DNA of 64,000 nucleotides from the NCBI RefSeq assembly GCF_002025665.1, contig NZ_CP018786.1, positions 1,364,001-1,428,000 of the forward strand. Reading direction: 5' to 3'. A program made the position numbers and the translations under genes. This DNA comes from Chryseobacterium indologenes (GTDB lineage Bacteria > Bacteroidota > Bacteroidia > Flavobacteriales > Weeksellaceae). The notes below the pieces were generated by a model that was given only the letters and a program-made list of their open reading frames with translations, did not search any database and had not been told where the DNA came from. Of the stretch, positions 16,800 through 26,474 are shown piece after piece; within the stretch, counting starts at the first letter, position 1, and each line of letters opens with the position of its first letter.

Positions 16800-17774
16800 C
16801 TAAGATCTGTTATCAAACAATTCATGCAGTTTTTTCTGCAGAACCTTTTTGTCGGGAAGCTGCGTTTTGTATTCAGAAACCATTGTCGGAGAAAGACTTC
16901 TACTCAGCGCATATTCTACTACTTCGCTGTCTTTGTCTTTACAAAGCAGTACGCCGATGCTTGGATTTTCGTTCTGACGTTTAACATCCCTGTCCAGCGC
17001 TTCCAGATAAAAGTTAAGCTGACCCAGATGTTCTGGTTTGAATTTATCTGCTTTCAGTTCGAAAGCGACAAGGCATTGCAGCCCCCTGTGGAAGAATAAG
17101 AGATCGATATAAAAATCAGAATTTCCGACCTGTACTTTGTACTCTTCGCTGATAAAAAGAAAATCCCGTCCTAACTCCAGGATAAAATTTTTCATCTGCT
17201 CAATTAAACCTTTTTGGAGATCATTTTCATTGAATGTTTCAGGCAGATTTAAAAAGTCAAATACATAGCTGTCTTTAAATGTATTGACTATATCAGCGTT
17301 AGTTTCTCTCAACACTGTCGAGAGTTTTGAATTTCCGATCATCGTTCTTTCAAAAAGGCTGCTGGATATCTGTCTCTCTAACTCCCTGAAGCTATAATTT
17401 TCCTGTTTGGTCAACTTGATATAAAATTCCCTTTCCTCGATTGATTTACATCTGGAGAATATGGACAGATTATGAGACCAGCTGATTTCTCTCAACAGTG
17501 TTGAGATTTTTGGAAATTCCTTGTAAGTCTCATAAAACTGCTTCATTCTCCAAAGATTCTTATCCGAAAAACCTTTTAGTTCAGGTTCATGAGTCTGGAT
17601 AAACTGAGAAAGTTCTTTAACCACAGATTGTCCCCATTCACTCAGCTCAACCTTTTTGCTGATATACTCACCAATATTCCAGTATAGATTGATGAGTTCC
17701 TCATTGACTTTTCTTATCGCATTGTTACGAGACTGTTTGATGAGCTCAATAATATCTGTGAACCTTTTATCCAT
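16800..17774 (-). CDS. PDDEXK nuclease domain protein (YhcG/DUF1016 family), cargo gene
   Basis: This 324-residue protein has an N-terminal DUF1016 helical domain (about 1-150, with NEELINLYWNIGEYIS and WGQSVVKELS) and a C-terminal PDDEXK nuclease-like domain. The key residues are visible in FYIDLLFFHRGLQCLVAFELK (about residues 218-238): Asp of YIDLLFF, then Glu and Lys of FELK. Proteins of this type occur near restriction systems and on mobile elements, and their activity is poorly defined. It is transcribed against the tra operon, between traD and traE, so it is cargo rather than a transfer gene. A defence or anti-defence role is inferred. Confidence 0.88.
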   Translation of the reverse strand: MDKRFTDIIELIKQSRNNAIRKVNEELINLYWNIGEYISKKVELSEWGQSVVKELSQFIQTHEPELKGFSDKNLWRMKQFYETYKEFPKISTLLREISWSHNLSIFSRCKSIEEREFYIKLTKQENYSFRELERQISSSLFERTMIGNSKLSTVLRETNADIVNTFKDSYVFDFLNLPETFNENDLQKGLIEQMKNFILELGRDFLFISEEYKVQVGNSDFYIDLLFFHRGLQCLVAFELKADKFKPEHLGQLNFYLEALDRDVKRQNENPSIGVLLCKDKDSEVVEYALSRSLSPTMVSEYKTQLPDKKVLQKKLHELFDNRS

Positions 17775-17917
17775 GATTTCTCTTTTTTGAAATTCCTTAC
17801 AAATTTACAATTAATTATACAGGAATTCTGACTGGCGCACGGTTCTTTAACAGCCAAAAGATTCCATCCACTGCCATTCCTGTTATTGAGTATCTAGACT
17901 CGGACATCTTTGTCTTC

Positions 17918-17938
17918 AAGCCCGTAAAGTGCGGGTTT
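17918..17938 (+). promoter_or_regulatory. Short hairpin in the traE leader
   Basis: AAGCCCG (17918-17924) pairs with CGGGTTT (17932-17938), with one G-T pair, over a 7-base loop, 23 bases ahead of the traE start. It could be an attenuator or stabiliser for the downstream tra genes after the inserted reversed gene. Weak evidence. Confidence 0.3.
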
Positions 17939-17961
17939 CATAATCAAAAAATCTATTCATT

Positions 17962-18267
17962 ATGAAAAAACAAAGAAAAAAATTGCTGTATGCTGTTTTA
18001 ACATTGGTAACAATTAATTCGGTATTCGGCCAAGGCAATGGTTCAGCCGGAATCAATGAGGCTACACAGATGGTCACTTCTTATTTTGAACCCGCTACAC
18101 AATTAATTTACGCCATCGGTGCAGTCGTCGGACTCATCGGAGGCGTAAAAGTCTATAACAAGTTCAGCAGCGGTGACCCTGATACCAGTAAAACTGCTGC
18201 CAGCTGGTTTGGAGCATGTATCTTCTTAATTGTTGCCGCAACCATTCTTCGCTCATTCTTCCTTTAA
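17962..18267 (+). CDS. traE: TraE, DUF4134 small membrane protein
   Basis: This 101-residue protein has a signal peptide (MKKQRKKLLYAVLTLVTINSVFG) and two further membrane helices (about 46-65 and 80-100) flanking a GGVKVYNKFSSGDPDTSK loop. This is the DUF4134/TraE pattern, which resembles VirB2-like pilin or small pore subunits of type IV secretion systems. It starts the main pore operon. The stop codon is followed immediately by the traF start. Function as pilin-like subunit is inferred by analogy. Confidence 0.9.
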   Translation: MKKQRKKLLYAVLTLVTINSVFGQGNGSAGINEATQMVTSYFEPATQLIYAIGAVVGLIGGVKVYNKFSSGDPDTSKTAASWFGACIFLIVAATILRSFFL

Positions 18268-18609
18268 ATGACGGTTATGAATATCTATTATATCAATAAA
18301 GGAATAGGACGGACGGTAGAGTTCAAGGGACTTAAAGCGCAATACCTCTTTATCTTCAGTGGAGGGCTCTTAGGAATATTGATCTGTGTCATGGTTATGT
18401 ATATGGCAGGTGTCAATACCTATCTGTGTTTAATTCTCGGAGGAATCAGCAGTGGACTTCTTACCGGGCAGACTTTCGCACTGAATAGAAAATACGGGGA
18501 ACATGGTCTGATGAAAATGGGTGCTCAAAAAAAGCATCCAAAATACATCATCAGTCGAAAGAGTATTTATCGGTATTTGAAATCTAACCGTAAAAGAACA
18601 GACGTATGA
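18268..18609 (+). CDS. traF: TraF, DUF4133 membrane protein
   Basis: This 113-residue protein has two closely spaced membrane helices (about 28-50 and 52-72) after the conserved YYINKGIGRTVEFKGLKAQY start, as expected for DUF4133/TraF, a VirB3-like small inner-membrane component. The start at 18268 abuts the traE stop; a second Met four codons in is an alternative. Its stop overlaps the traG start (ATGA at 18606-18609), which supports translational coupling with the VirB4-like ATPase. Confidence 0.9.
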   Translation: MTVMNIYYINKGIGRTVEFKGLKAQYLFIFSGGLLGILICVMVMYMAGVNTYLCLILGGISSGLLTGQTFALNRKYGEHGLMKMGAQKKHPKYIISRKSIYRYLKSNRKRTDV

Positions 18610-21116
18610 GAAATTCTTCCAAAGCAGCAACCTTGGAAAGCAAATTTCCACTGCTTGCGATTGAAAATGATTGTATCATTTCAAAGGACGCTGATGTGAC
18701 CATCTGCTTTAAGGTCAGACTCCCCGAACTGTTTACCGTTGCTTCCGCTGAGTATGAAGCCATGCATTCCGTTTGGTTTAAAGCGATTAAAACATTACCG
18801 GATTTCACCATCGTTCACAAACAGGACTGGTTTATGAAAGAAAACTACAATCCTGATTTGTCACAAGAAGACCAGAGTTTTCTTTCCAAATCATTTGAAA
18901 GGCATTTCAATGAAAGACCCTTTTTAAATCATTACTGCTACTTGTTCATCACAAAAACCAGTAAGGAGAGAATAAGGATGCAGAGCAATTTTTCTTCTCT
19001 CTGTAAAGGCAAGCTGATTCCAAAAGAGATTAAAGACAAAGAAATCATTGGTCGTTTTCTTGAAGCGGTCGATCAGCTGGAGCGGATTATGAATGACAGC
19101 GGTTATATCCATCTGGAAAGGATGACAGAAGATGAGATAGCAGGAACTTCCGAGAGGTCAGGACTACTGGAACAGTATCTGACTCTATCCCGTGAAACCC
19201 ATCCGTCATTGCAGGACATCAAATTAGGCTCAGAAGAAATGAGAATTGGTAACAACCGGATTAGTATGCATACCCTATCGGATACGGAGGATTTGCCAGG
19301 TACTGTCTCATCACATAGCCGTTATGAGAAATTAAGCACCGATCGCAGCGACTGTCTTTTATCATTTGCTTCTCCGGTGGGACTTCTGCTCAGTTGTAAT
19401 CACATTTATAATCAATATCTGTTCATTGACAATAGTGAAGAGAACCTTCGCCAATTTGAAAAATCTGCAAGGAATATGCACTCTTTAGCAAGATACAGCA
19501 GAGCCAATCAGATCAATAAGGAATGGATTGAAAAGTATTTAAATGAAGCACATTCATATGGTCTGCAATCTGTTCGTGCTCATTTTAATGTGATGTCATG
19601 GTCTGACAATTCTGCTGAATTCAAGCAGTTAAAAAATGATACGGGGAGTGCGCTAGCCTTAATGGAATGTAAGCCCCGTCATAATACCACGGATACAGCT
19701 ACCTTATATTGGGCAGGAATTCCCGGTAATGCAGGCGATTTTCCTAGTGAAGAGAGCTTTTACACATTCATCGAACCTGCTTTGTGTTTTTTCACAGAAG
19801 AGACCAACTATCAGGATTCACCATCACCTTTTGGGATCAAGATGGCTGATCGCCTGACTGGAAAGCCTATTCATTTGGATATTTCAGATTTGCCGATGAA
19901 ACAGGGGATTATTACGAATAGAAATAAGTTTATCCTTGGTCCATCGGGCAGTGGTAAATCATTCTTCACCAACCATATGGTGCGACAGTATTATGAGCAG
20001 GGAGCGCATGTCCTTCTTGTAGATACCGGAAATTCCTATCAGGGATTATGTGAACTCATTAAAGGTAAAACCAAAGGAGAGGATGGAGTATATTTCACCT
20101 ATACAGAAGACAATCCTATTGCTTTCAATCCATTCTATACCGATGATGGAATCTTTGACATCGAAAAAAGGGAGAGTATCAAAACCTTGATTCTGACACT
20201 ATGGAAAAGAGATGATGAACCACCGATTCGTTCAGAGGAAGTGGCTCTGTCCAATGCTGTAAGTGGATACATTGAAGTGATAAAATCTAATGACCTGCAT
20301 CCTTCTTTCAATGGATTCTATGAGTACATCAAAGATGACTATCAGAAAGTATTGGAGCAAAAGAAAGTCAGGGAAAAAGACTTTGATATTGCCAACTTTC
20401 TCAATGTGCTTGAACCTTATTACAGAGGAGGGGAGTATGACTATCTGCTGAATTCAGAGAAGCAGTTGGACTTGTTATCAAAGCGTTTCATTGTCTTTGA
20501 AATCGATGCCATTAAGGATCATAAAATTCTGTTCCCTATTGTGACCATTATCATAATGGAAGTCTTCATCAATAAGATGCGAAGGCTCAAAGGAATCAGA
20601 AAACTGATCCTCATCGAAGAAGCCTGGAAAGCCATTGCCAAAGAAGGTATGGCAGAGTATATTAAATACCTTTTCAAGACTGTAAGAAAATTTTTCGGAG
20701 AAGCCATTGTGGTGACTCAGGAAGTCGATGATATTATCCAGTCACCCATCGTGAAAGAAAGTATCATTAATAATTCAGACTGTAAGATCCTTCTCGATCA
20801 GCGGAAGTATATGAACAAATTCGATGACATTCAGGCAATGCTGGGATTAACGGATAAAGAAAAAGCTCAGGTACTTTCTATCAATATGAATAATGATTCA
20901 CGAAGACTTTACAAGGAAGTTTGGATTGGATTAGGTGGAACGCACTCAGCAGTCTATGCGACTGAAGTTTCTACCGAAGAGTATCTAGCTTATACTACTG
21001 AAGAAACAGAAAAAATGGAGGTGATGAACCTTGCATCAGAACTTGATGGCAATGTAGAACAGGCCATCAAGCGGATTTCTCTCAAGAGAATCAAATCGAA
21101 CACAAAAGACAATTAA
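18606..21116 (+). CDS. traG: TraG, VirB4-like conjugation ATPase
   Basis: This 836-residue ATPase powers pilus or pore assembly. The Walker A motif LGPSGSGKSFF is at about residues 444-454. The Walker B region (LILIEEAWKAIA) is near 667-678, and the conserved VTQEVDDII segment follows. The N-terminal about 430 residues match the TraG N-terminal region of Bacteroidetes elements (start RNSSKAATLESKFPLL). The length is normal and no frameshift is visible. It overlaps traF by four bases and is followed 21 bases later by traI. Confidence 0.95.
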   Translation: MRNSSKAATLESKFPLLAIENDCIISKDADVTICFKVRLPELFTVASAEYEAMHSVWFKAIKTLPDFTIVHKQDWFMKENYNPDLSQEDQSFLSKSFERHFNERPFLNHYCYLFITKTSKERIRMQSNFSSLCKGKLIPKEIKDKEIIGRFLEAVDQLERIMNDSGYIHLERMTEDEIAGTSERSGLLEQYLTLSRETHPSLQDIKLGSEEMRIGNNRISMHTLSDTEDLPGTVSSHSRYEKLSTDRSDCLLSFASPVGLLLSCNHIYNQYLFIDNSEENLRQFEKSARNMHSLARYSRANQINKEWIEKYLNEAHSYGLQSVRAHFNVMSWSDNSAEFKQLKNDTGSALALMECKPRHNTTDTATLYWAGIPGNAGDFPSEESFYTFIEPALCFFTEETNYQDSPSPFGIKMADRLTGKPIHLDISDLPMKQGIITNRNKFILGPSGSGKSFFTNHMVRQYYEQGAHVLLVDTGNSYQGLCELIKGKTKGEDGVYFTYTEDNPIAFNPFYTDDGIFDIEKRESIKTLILTLWKRDDEPPIRSEEVALSNAVSGYIEVIKSNDLHPSFNGFYEYIKDDYQKVLEQKKVREKDFDIANFLNVLEPYYRGGEYDYLLNSEKQLDLLSKRFIVFEIDAIKDHKILFPIVTIIIMEVFINKMRRLKGIRKLILIEEAWKAIAKEGMAEYIKYLFKTVRKFFGEAIVVTQEVDDIIQSPIVKESIINNSDCKILLDQRKYMNKFDDIQAMLGLTDKEKAQVLSINMNNDSRRLYKEVWIGLGGTHSAVYATEVSTEEYLAYTTEETEKMEVMNLASELDGNVEQAIKRISLKRIKSNTKDN

Positions 21117-21137
21117 ATCATTTAAAATCTTACAACA

Positions 21138-21770
21138 ATGAAAAATTTAATCATTAAAACCTTAATGGTAGCATTTTTTGCTGCCGTAACCTATACAAAA
21201 GCACAATTTGTCGTAACAGATCCCGCAAACCTGGCTTCGGGAATTTTAAACTCAGCCAATGAAATCGTGCAGACTTCATCAACGGTATCTAACGTTGTTA
21301 AGAACTTCAATGAAGTTAAGAAAGTGTATGAACAGGGTAAAGAGTATTATGACCAGCTGAAAGCCATCAATAATCTGGTCAAAGATGCCAGAAAGGTTCA
21401 GCAGACTGTTCTTTTGGTAGGTGATGTTTCTGAGATGTATGTGAATAATTTCGGAAAGATGCTCAATGATCCCAATTTCAATGCTCAGGAATTAGCTTCT
21501 ATTGCCAATGGTTATTCTGCGCTTCTTACCGAGAGTACGGAGCTATTGAAAGAACTCAAAGAGATCATCACTTCTAATGGTCTTTCTCTGAATGATAAAG
21601 AAAGGATGGATGTTGTTGACAGAGTCTATAAAGAGGTCAAAGCGTATCATAATCTGGTACGATACTACACCAATAAAAATATTTCGGTCAGCTACCTGAG
21701 AGCGAAAAAACAGAACAATACCCAAAGGGTATTAAATCTTTACGGAACCTCCAATCAAAAATACTGGTAA
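21138..21770 (+). CDS. traI: TraI, DUF4141 conjugation protein
   Basis: This 210-residue exported protein has a signal peptide (residues 1-22) and a long helical, coiled mature part (VKNFNEVKKVYEQGKEYYDQL and onward), the DUF4141/TraI pattern. It resembles VirB5-like periplasmic pore components. The next gene, traJ, starts one base after its stop, so both are made from one message. There is no catalytic motif, as expected for a structural component. Confidence 0.85.
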   Translation: MKNLIIKTLMVAFFAAVTYTKAQFVVTDPANLASGILNSANEIVQTSSTVSNVVKNFNEVKKVYEQGKEYYDQLKAINNLVKDARKVQQTVLLVGDVSEMYVNNFGKMLNDPNFNAQELASIANGYSALLTESTELLKELKEIITSNGLSLNDKERMDVVDRVYKEVKAYHNLVRYYTNKNISVSYLRAKKQNNTQRVLNLYGTSNQKYW

Positions 21771-21771
21771 G

Positions 21772-22764
21772 ATGGAACTTAGCAACTTACACGAAGTATT
21801 GCGTTCCGTTTATGAGGAAATGATGCCGATGTGCGCTGATATGGCGGCAGTAGCGAAAGGTGTTGCGGGATTGGGAGCATTATTTTATGTAGCACTAAAA
21901 GTCTGGCAGTCATTGAGCCGTGCAGAACCTATCGATTTGTTTCCCATGCTGAGACCCTTTGCCATTGGCATCTGTATTATGTTTTTTTCGACAGTGGTAC
22001 TAGGAAGCCTTAATGGGGTAATGAGTCCCATTGTTCAGGGAAGCCACTCAATGCTGGAGAATCAGGTATTGGATATGAATGAGCTGCAGCAGAAGAAGGA
22101 TCTTTTAGAACGGGAAGCAATGCTCAGAAATCCGGAGATGGCATATTTGATTTCAAACGAAGAATTTGACAAAAAGCTGGAGGAACTCGGATGGTTACCT
22201 TCAGATTTGGTTACGATGTCCGGAATGTATATTGAAAGAGAAATGTTTGCGATCAAGAAAGATATAAGGGATGGTTTCCGCGAGTTTCTTGAAATATTGT
22301 TTCAGTCGGCAGCTTTAGTTATTGATACCATCAGAACCTTCTTTCTGATTGTACTTTCAATCTTGGGACCGATTGCATTTGCAATTTCCGTCTGGGATGG
22401 ATTTCAGACCACTTTAACTCAATGGTTGACTAGATACGTTAGCGTTTATCTATGGCTTCCAGTTGCCGATATATTCAGTGCTATTCTTGCCAAGATACAA
22501 ACTCTGATTTTAGAACGGGATATTGAAATGCTCGCAGATCCGACCTTCATTCCTGATACCTCCAATACGGTGTATATCATCTATATGGTGATTGGCATCA
22601 TAGGTTATTTTACGGTGCCAACGGTGACTGGCTGGGTAATTCAGGCAGGAGGAGCAGGCAATTTCATGCGCAATGTAAACCAAACTGCCACGAAATCAGG
22701 TAATGTCGCAGGAGCGGCAGTAGGTTCTGCAACAGGAAATATTTCGGGAAGATTATTAAAATAA
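21772..22764 (+). CDS. traJ: TraJ, VirB6-like polytopic membrane protein
   Basis: This 330-residue inner-membrane protein has about six hydrophobic segments (near 30-50, 58-80, 180-210, 220-240, 265-290) and the family's central acidic soluble loop (about 95-165). It matches TraJ of CTnDOT-like elements, thought to act like VirB6 in the pore. The start (MELSNLHEVLRSVYEEMMP) and the Gly/Ala-rich tail are typical. It is spaced one base after traI and 12 bases before traK. Confidence 0.9.
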   Translation: MELSNLHEVLRSVYEEMMPMCADMAAVAKGVAGLGALFYVALKVWQSLSRAEPIDLFPMLRPFAIGICIMFFSTVVLGSLNGVMSPIVQGSHSMLENQVLDMNELQQKKDLLEREAMLRNPEMAYLISNEEFDKKLEELGWLPSDLVTMSGMYIEREMFAIKKDIRDGFREFLEILFQSAALVIDTIRTFFLIVLSILGPIAFAISVWDGFQTTLTQWLTRYVSVYLWLPVADIFSAILAKIQTLILERDIEMLADPTFIPDTSNTVYIIYMVIGIIGYFTVPTVTGWVIQAGGAGNFMRNVNQTATKSGNVAGAAVGSATGNISGRLLK

Positions 22765-22776
22765 AAATACAGTTCT

Positions 22777-23400
22777 ATGGAATTTAAAACATTAAGAAAT
22801 ATTGAGAGCAGCTTCAAACAGATCCGTTTGTTTACATTCGTTTTTGCGGTGTTGTGTTTTGGAATTGTAGGGATTGTGGTATTCAAATCCTATCAGTTTG
22901 CCGAAGATCAGCGTCAAAAGATCTATGTGCTGGATAACGGTAAATCATTGATGGTAGCCCTTTCACAGGATATGTCGATCAACAGACCTGTAGAAGCAAG
23001 AGAGCATGTGAGACGATTTCATGAATTGTTCTTCACCATAGCCCCTGATAAGAATGCTATTGAAAGTAATGTAAAAAGGGCTTTCAATTTGGCTGATCAA
23101 TCTGCATTCAATTACTATAAAGACCTTCAGGAAAAAGGCTACTATAACAGAATCATTTCCGGTAATATCCAGCAGAGAGTTGAGGTAGATAGTGTCGTTG
23201 CCAACTTTGACACTTACCCTTATGATGTTAAAACATACGCACGACAGTTTATAATCAGGTCCAGCAATCTTACCATCAGAAATTTAGTCACTAATTGTTC
23301 ACTGGTTAATTCTGTACGGTCTGACAGCAATCCTCAGGGATTTATCATTGAAAAATTCAACGTGCTTGAAAATAGAGATGTCGAAACTGTTGAACGCTAA
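22777..23400 (+). CDS. traK: TraK, VirB8-like conjugation protein
   Basis: This 207-residue protein has one N-terminal membrane helix (about 15-40) and a periplasmic domain with the conserved YNRIISGNIQQRVEVDSV segment, as in TraK proteins of Bacteroidetes elements. The layout (short cytoplasmic tail, one helix, periplasmic NTF2-like domain) is that of VirB8. Intact. It lies between traJ and traL in the standard order. Confidence 0.92.
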   Translation: MEFKTLRNIESSFKQIRLFTFVFAVLCFGIVGIVVFKSYQFAEDQRQKIYVLDNGKSLMVALSQDMSINRPVEAREHVRRFHELFFTIAPDKNAIESNVKRAFNLADQSAFNYYKDLQEKGYYNRIISGNIQQRVEVDSVVANFDTYPYDVKTYARQFIIRSSNLTIRNLVTNCSLVNSVRSDSNPQGFIIEKFNVLENRDVETVER

Positions 23401-23410
23401 TAAGACCGAT

Positions 23411-23680
23411 ATGAAAAAACTAAGAGATACACTCGAAAATTATGTTGTAAAGATTGATAAACAATGGAAATCTCTTCCGGTAGAGCGACAAAAATTCCTG
23501 ACCAAGGTTTTCTTTGGTGGTTATGTTTTGATAACCGTCATCGTCATTGTGAATATCTGTATTTCGACAGGTCAAAGAAGTAATACCATTTCTATCAATC
23601 ATATTGACGGCATTTCTAAGAAACCTATCGAAAAAGGATCGAAGCATAATGAAATAGTAAACTCATCCACTAAAAAATAG
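23411..23680 (+). CDS. traL: TraL, small membrane protein of the transfer operon
   Basis: This 89-residue protein has a basic N-terminus and a single membrane helix (about residues 34-54, GGYVLITVIVIVNICIS), followed by a short polar tail. The position between traK and traM and the size fit TraL. I chose the ATG at 23411, ten bases after the traK stop. An in-frame ATG at 23348 would overlap traK by more than 50 bases. Confidence 0.75.
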   Translation: MKKLRDTLENYVVKIDKQWKSLPVERQKFLTKVFFGGYVLITVIVIVNICISTGQRSNTISINHIDGISKKPIEKGSKHNEIVNSSTKK

Positions 23681-23683
23681 AAT

Positions 23684-24982
23684 ATGAAAGATTCAGAGAA
23701 AATTAGAGTGATAGAAAATGATCTCTCCCAAAATTCTAACGGAGTGAATGATCATCCCAAGGCTCAATGGGAAAGACTAAAGAAACCTTTCATCTACTTT
23801 TTGATGGCTGCTATATGTGCATCTTGCTTTTATCTAATCTTTAAGTCCAAAACCGATCATACCATTATTGAAGAGGCCGGATTTAATGCAGCTATTCCAC
23901 AGGCAAAAGACGGTCAATTGCAGTCTGATAAGCAAAAGGCTTATGAGCAGCAGTTATTAGAGCAAAAGAATGAAGAAAAGAGAAATTCAATAACAACTTT
24001 ATCAGATTACTGGAATGACCAGAACGGTGTAAACTATAATAGCAACCCACCTTCTTCAACATCCAATAGAAGTGTTCTTCAGCAATCCGATCAGAATGCT
24101 CTAAACAGTTATCGAAATGCACAGCAGACCTTAAGCTCATTCTATAATCGGGATAATCAGGAGGTCAATAACCTAAGGAAAGAAATTTCAAGGCTAAAGA
24201 ATGAGTCAATGCAAAATCATGCTGTTCCTGTGGGTCTGGGAATGAACGACCAGTTAGAGCTCATGGAAAAATCGTATCAAATGGCTGCTAAGTATCTTCC
24301 AACGACGCCAAAGCAGGAAAAACCAGCAGAAAAAGAAGAGGTCGAAAAGTCAACGGAAAAGAAGGTTAAACTGACTTCAGCAATACCGGTACGTTCCAAT
24401 GTTGTTTCCTCATTATACAGAGACCAGTCGGATAGTGCTTTTGTCGCAGGTTTGAATCAGAATAGATTTTATGACAGTCAAAATGATTCAGAAAACTCGG
24501 TTCAAACAAAAAACGCAATAAGAGGTGTGGTCTATGAAACTAAGACTTTGGTCAATGAAAGTACATTATCTATAAGGCTTTCAGAAGCGATGAAAGTCGG
24601 ACGAGCTGAAATTCCAATTGGGAGTTTACTGATTGCAGTAAGCAAATTTCAGGGTGGGAGGCTTCAGTTAAAAATATCTTCCATTCAATCTCAAGGTAAT
24701 ATCTATCCTGTAGAAATTAATGTTTATGACACAGACGGTCAGATGGGATTGTATGTTCCTTATTCCGCGGAGCAGAATGCGGTAAGCGATATTGTAGCTA
24801 ATATGAGCCAGACTTCAGGCACCAATATTATGATGACCCAATCTGCAGGGCAGCAGATTGCAGCTGATCTGAGCAGGGGAGTAGTACAGGGGCTGTCTGG
24901 TTATTTTCAGAAGAGAGTCAGACAATTGAAAGTAACTGTAAAAGCTGGCCATCAAGTTTTACTCTTACCCAAAAATAACTAA
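23684..24982 (+). CDS. traM: TraM, VirB10-like conjugation protein
   Basis: This 432-residue protein has a cytoplasmic N-terminus, one membrane helix (about 33-52) and a long Gln/Asn/Ser-rich spacer. The conserved C-terminal domain (about 270-432) carries AIRGVVYETKTLVNESTLSIRL, then IPIGSLL, then a Gln/Ser-rich segment and a final YFQKRVRQLKVTVKAGHQVLL. This is the TraM pattern of CTnDOT-type elements, similar in role to VirB10, which spans the envelope. It is spaced three bases after traL and 15 before traN. Confidence 0.9.
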   Translation: MKDSEKIRVIENDLSQNSNGVNDHPKAQWERLKKPFIYFLMAAICASCFYLIFKSKTDHTIIEEAGFNAAIPQAKDGQLQSDKQKAYEQQLLEQKNEEKRNSITTLSDYWNDQNGVNYNSNPPSSTSNRSVLQQSDQNALNSYRNAQQTLSSFYNRDNQEVNNLRKEISRLKNESMQNHAVPVGLGMNDQLELMEKSYQMAAKYLPTTPKQEKPAEKEEVEKSTEKKVKLTSAIPVRSNVVSSLYRDQSDSAFVAGLNQNRFYDSQNDSENSVQTKNAIRGVVYETKTLVNESTLSIRLSEAMKVGRAEIPIGSLLIAVSKFQGGRLQLKISSIQSQGNIYPVEINVYDTDGQMGLYVPYSAEQNAVSDIVANMSQTSGTNIMMTQSAGQQIAADLSRGVVQGLSGYFQKRVRQLKVTVKAGHQVLLLPKNN

Positions 24983-24997
24983 TCAAAAAAAATAAAA

Positions 24998-25900
24998 ATG
25001 AATACACAAAAGAGTCATTATATTCTCATTATGCTATTACTTCTATTAGTAAGCAAGGCATTTGGGCAGGATTCTGTGACAACTTATATTTCCTTGGAAC
25101 AGGCAAAATTGGACCCTTTCCGGATTAACGTCACCTACAATAAAACAAGTCATCTGATATTCCCCTCATCAATACGATATGTTGATCTGGGAAGTGACCT
25201 CTTGGTTGCCAATAAGGCGGAACCTATCGGAAATGTTCTCCGGATTAAATCGGCTGTAAAAGATTTTGAAGAGGAAACCAATTTTTCGGTTATTACTGAG
25301 GATGGAAAATTTTATAGTTTTGATGCATCTTACAGTTCTTATCCCGATATATTAAGCTATGATTTGGTAAAACTTCAGAGAGGTATTGAAAGGCAATATG
25401 CTACTGATGTATTATTTGAAGATCTTAAAGGAAGCTCAACTACTCTGACAGAGCTTATTATAGAAAATCTTTACAGGAAAAGCAACAGAACTATTAAGCA
25501 TATTGCTTCGAAAAGCTATGGAATTGAGTTTTCAGTCAGAGCACTGCACGTTAATGACAGCAAGTTTTATTTCACATTGCAGGTTAAGAATCAAAGTAAT
25601 GTGGGGTATGCTATTGAATGGGTCAATTTTAAAATTGTCGATAAAAAGAACTTAAAGCGAACGGTCGTTCAGGATAAGATTTTAGAGAAGGTTCGTACCT
25701 ATTTCCCGGAAAGGATAATAGCTGATCATTCAGACAGTAAAGGGATTTATATGCTTGATCAGTTTACACTCTTAAAAGATCAGGTTTTGGAGATTGAAAT
25801 TCTGGAAAAGAATGGGGGAAGGCATCTGAAAGTACAGCTTGAAAATGAAGATCTTGTTCATGCAAGATTGATAAACAGTTTAACCATTAAAACGGAGTAA
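24998..25900 (+). CDS. traN: TraN, DUF4138 VirB9-like conjugation protein
   Basis: This 300-residue exported protein has a signal peptide (about 1-23) and a beta-rich mature part. The latter carries the pattern INVTYNKTSHLIFPSSIRYVDLGS (residues about 38-61) that defines TraN/DUF4138. It pairs with TraM in the outer-membrane pore, like VirB9 with VirB10. The gene is intact and one base separates it from traO. Confidence 0.92.
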   Translation: MNTQKSHYILIMLLLLLVSKAFGQDSVTTYISLEQAKLDPFRINVTYNKTSHLIFPSSIRYVDLGSDLLVANKAEPIGNVLRIKSAVKDFEEETNFSVITEDGKFYSFDASYSSYPDILSYDLVKLQRGIERQYATDVLFEDLKGSSTTLTELIIENLYRKSNRTIKHIASKSYGIEFSVRALHVNDSKFYFTLQVKNQSNVGYAIEWVNFKIVDKKNLKRTVVQDKILEKVRTYFPERIIADHSDSKGIYMLDQFTLLKDQVLEIEILEKNGGRHLKVQLENEDLVHARLINSLTIKTE

Positions 25901-25901
25901 G

Positions 25902-26462
25902 ATGCACAAAATATTTTTAACAGTCATCTTCATGATGATAATGGGTAGCAAAATATTTGCTCAACAGATGATTCCTAAGCAAATTGGTGTTGAATTTACC
26001 TATTCGGTATTTCCAAAATCTCCAGAAAAACAAAATTATATGTTAAGTACTGGGCTTGTTTCTTACTCGAAGAATGGTAATTACTTTTTTGGACTGGCAG
26101 AATATGGTAGAAAATATTATAAATACACAAGCGGCGATATCCCGATAGATAGTTTCCTGCTGAGCAGTGGGTACAGTTTTTATGTTTGGGGAGACTTCAT
26201 GCGAAATGTCAATTTTAATCTGGGAATTGGAGGTCTTGTTGGTTACGAGCAGATTAATAGAGGTGATGAATTGTTGTATGATGGATCAAAGCTTAACTCT
26301 ACAGGTAATTTTATTTATGGGACGAACGGTAAGCTGTCTATTGAAAGCTATCTGACTGAGCATTTAGTTTTCCTGGTCAACGGGCAACTTCGCTTTTTGA
26401 AAAATAGTCAAATGGTTAATTTTCACTCTCTGCTGGGGGTAGGAATAAGATATAATTTCTAA
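25902..26462 (+). CDS. traO: TraO conjugation protein
   Basis: This 186-residue exported protein has a signal peptide (MHKIFLTVIFMMIMGSKIFA) and a beta-barrel-like mature part with repeated Gly/Tyr strands (YFFGLAEYGRKYYKY, NFNLGIGGLVGYEQI) and a final GVGIRYNF strand. It matches TraO of CTnDOT-like elements, probably an outer-membrane component of the transfer pore. It is tightly linked to traN (one base) and to the following DUF3872 gene (12 bases). Confidence 0.88.
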   Translation: MHKIFLTVIFMMIMGSKIFAQQMIPKQIGVEFTYSVFPKSPEKQNYMLSTGLVSYSKNGNYFFGLAEYGRKYYKYTSGDIPIDSFLLSSGYSFYVWGDFMRNVNFNLGIGGLVGYEQINRGDELLYDGSKLNSTGNFIYGTNGKLSIESYLTEHLVFLVNGQLRFLKNSQMVNFHSLLGVGIRYNF

Positions 26463-26474
26463 AAATAATGAAAA

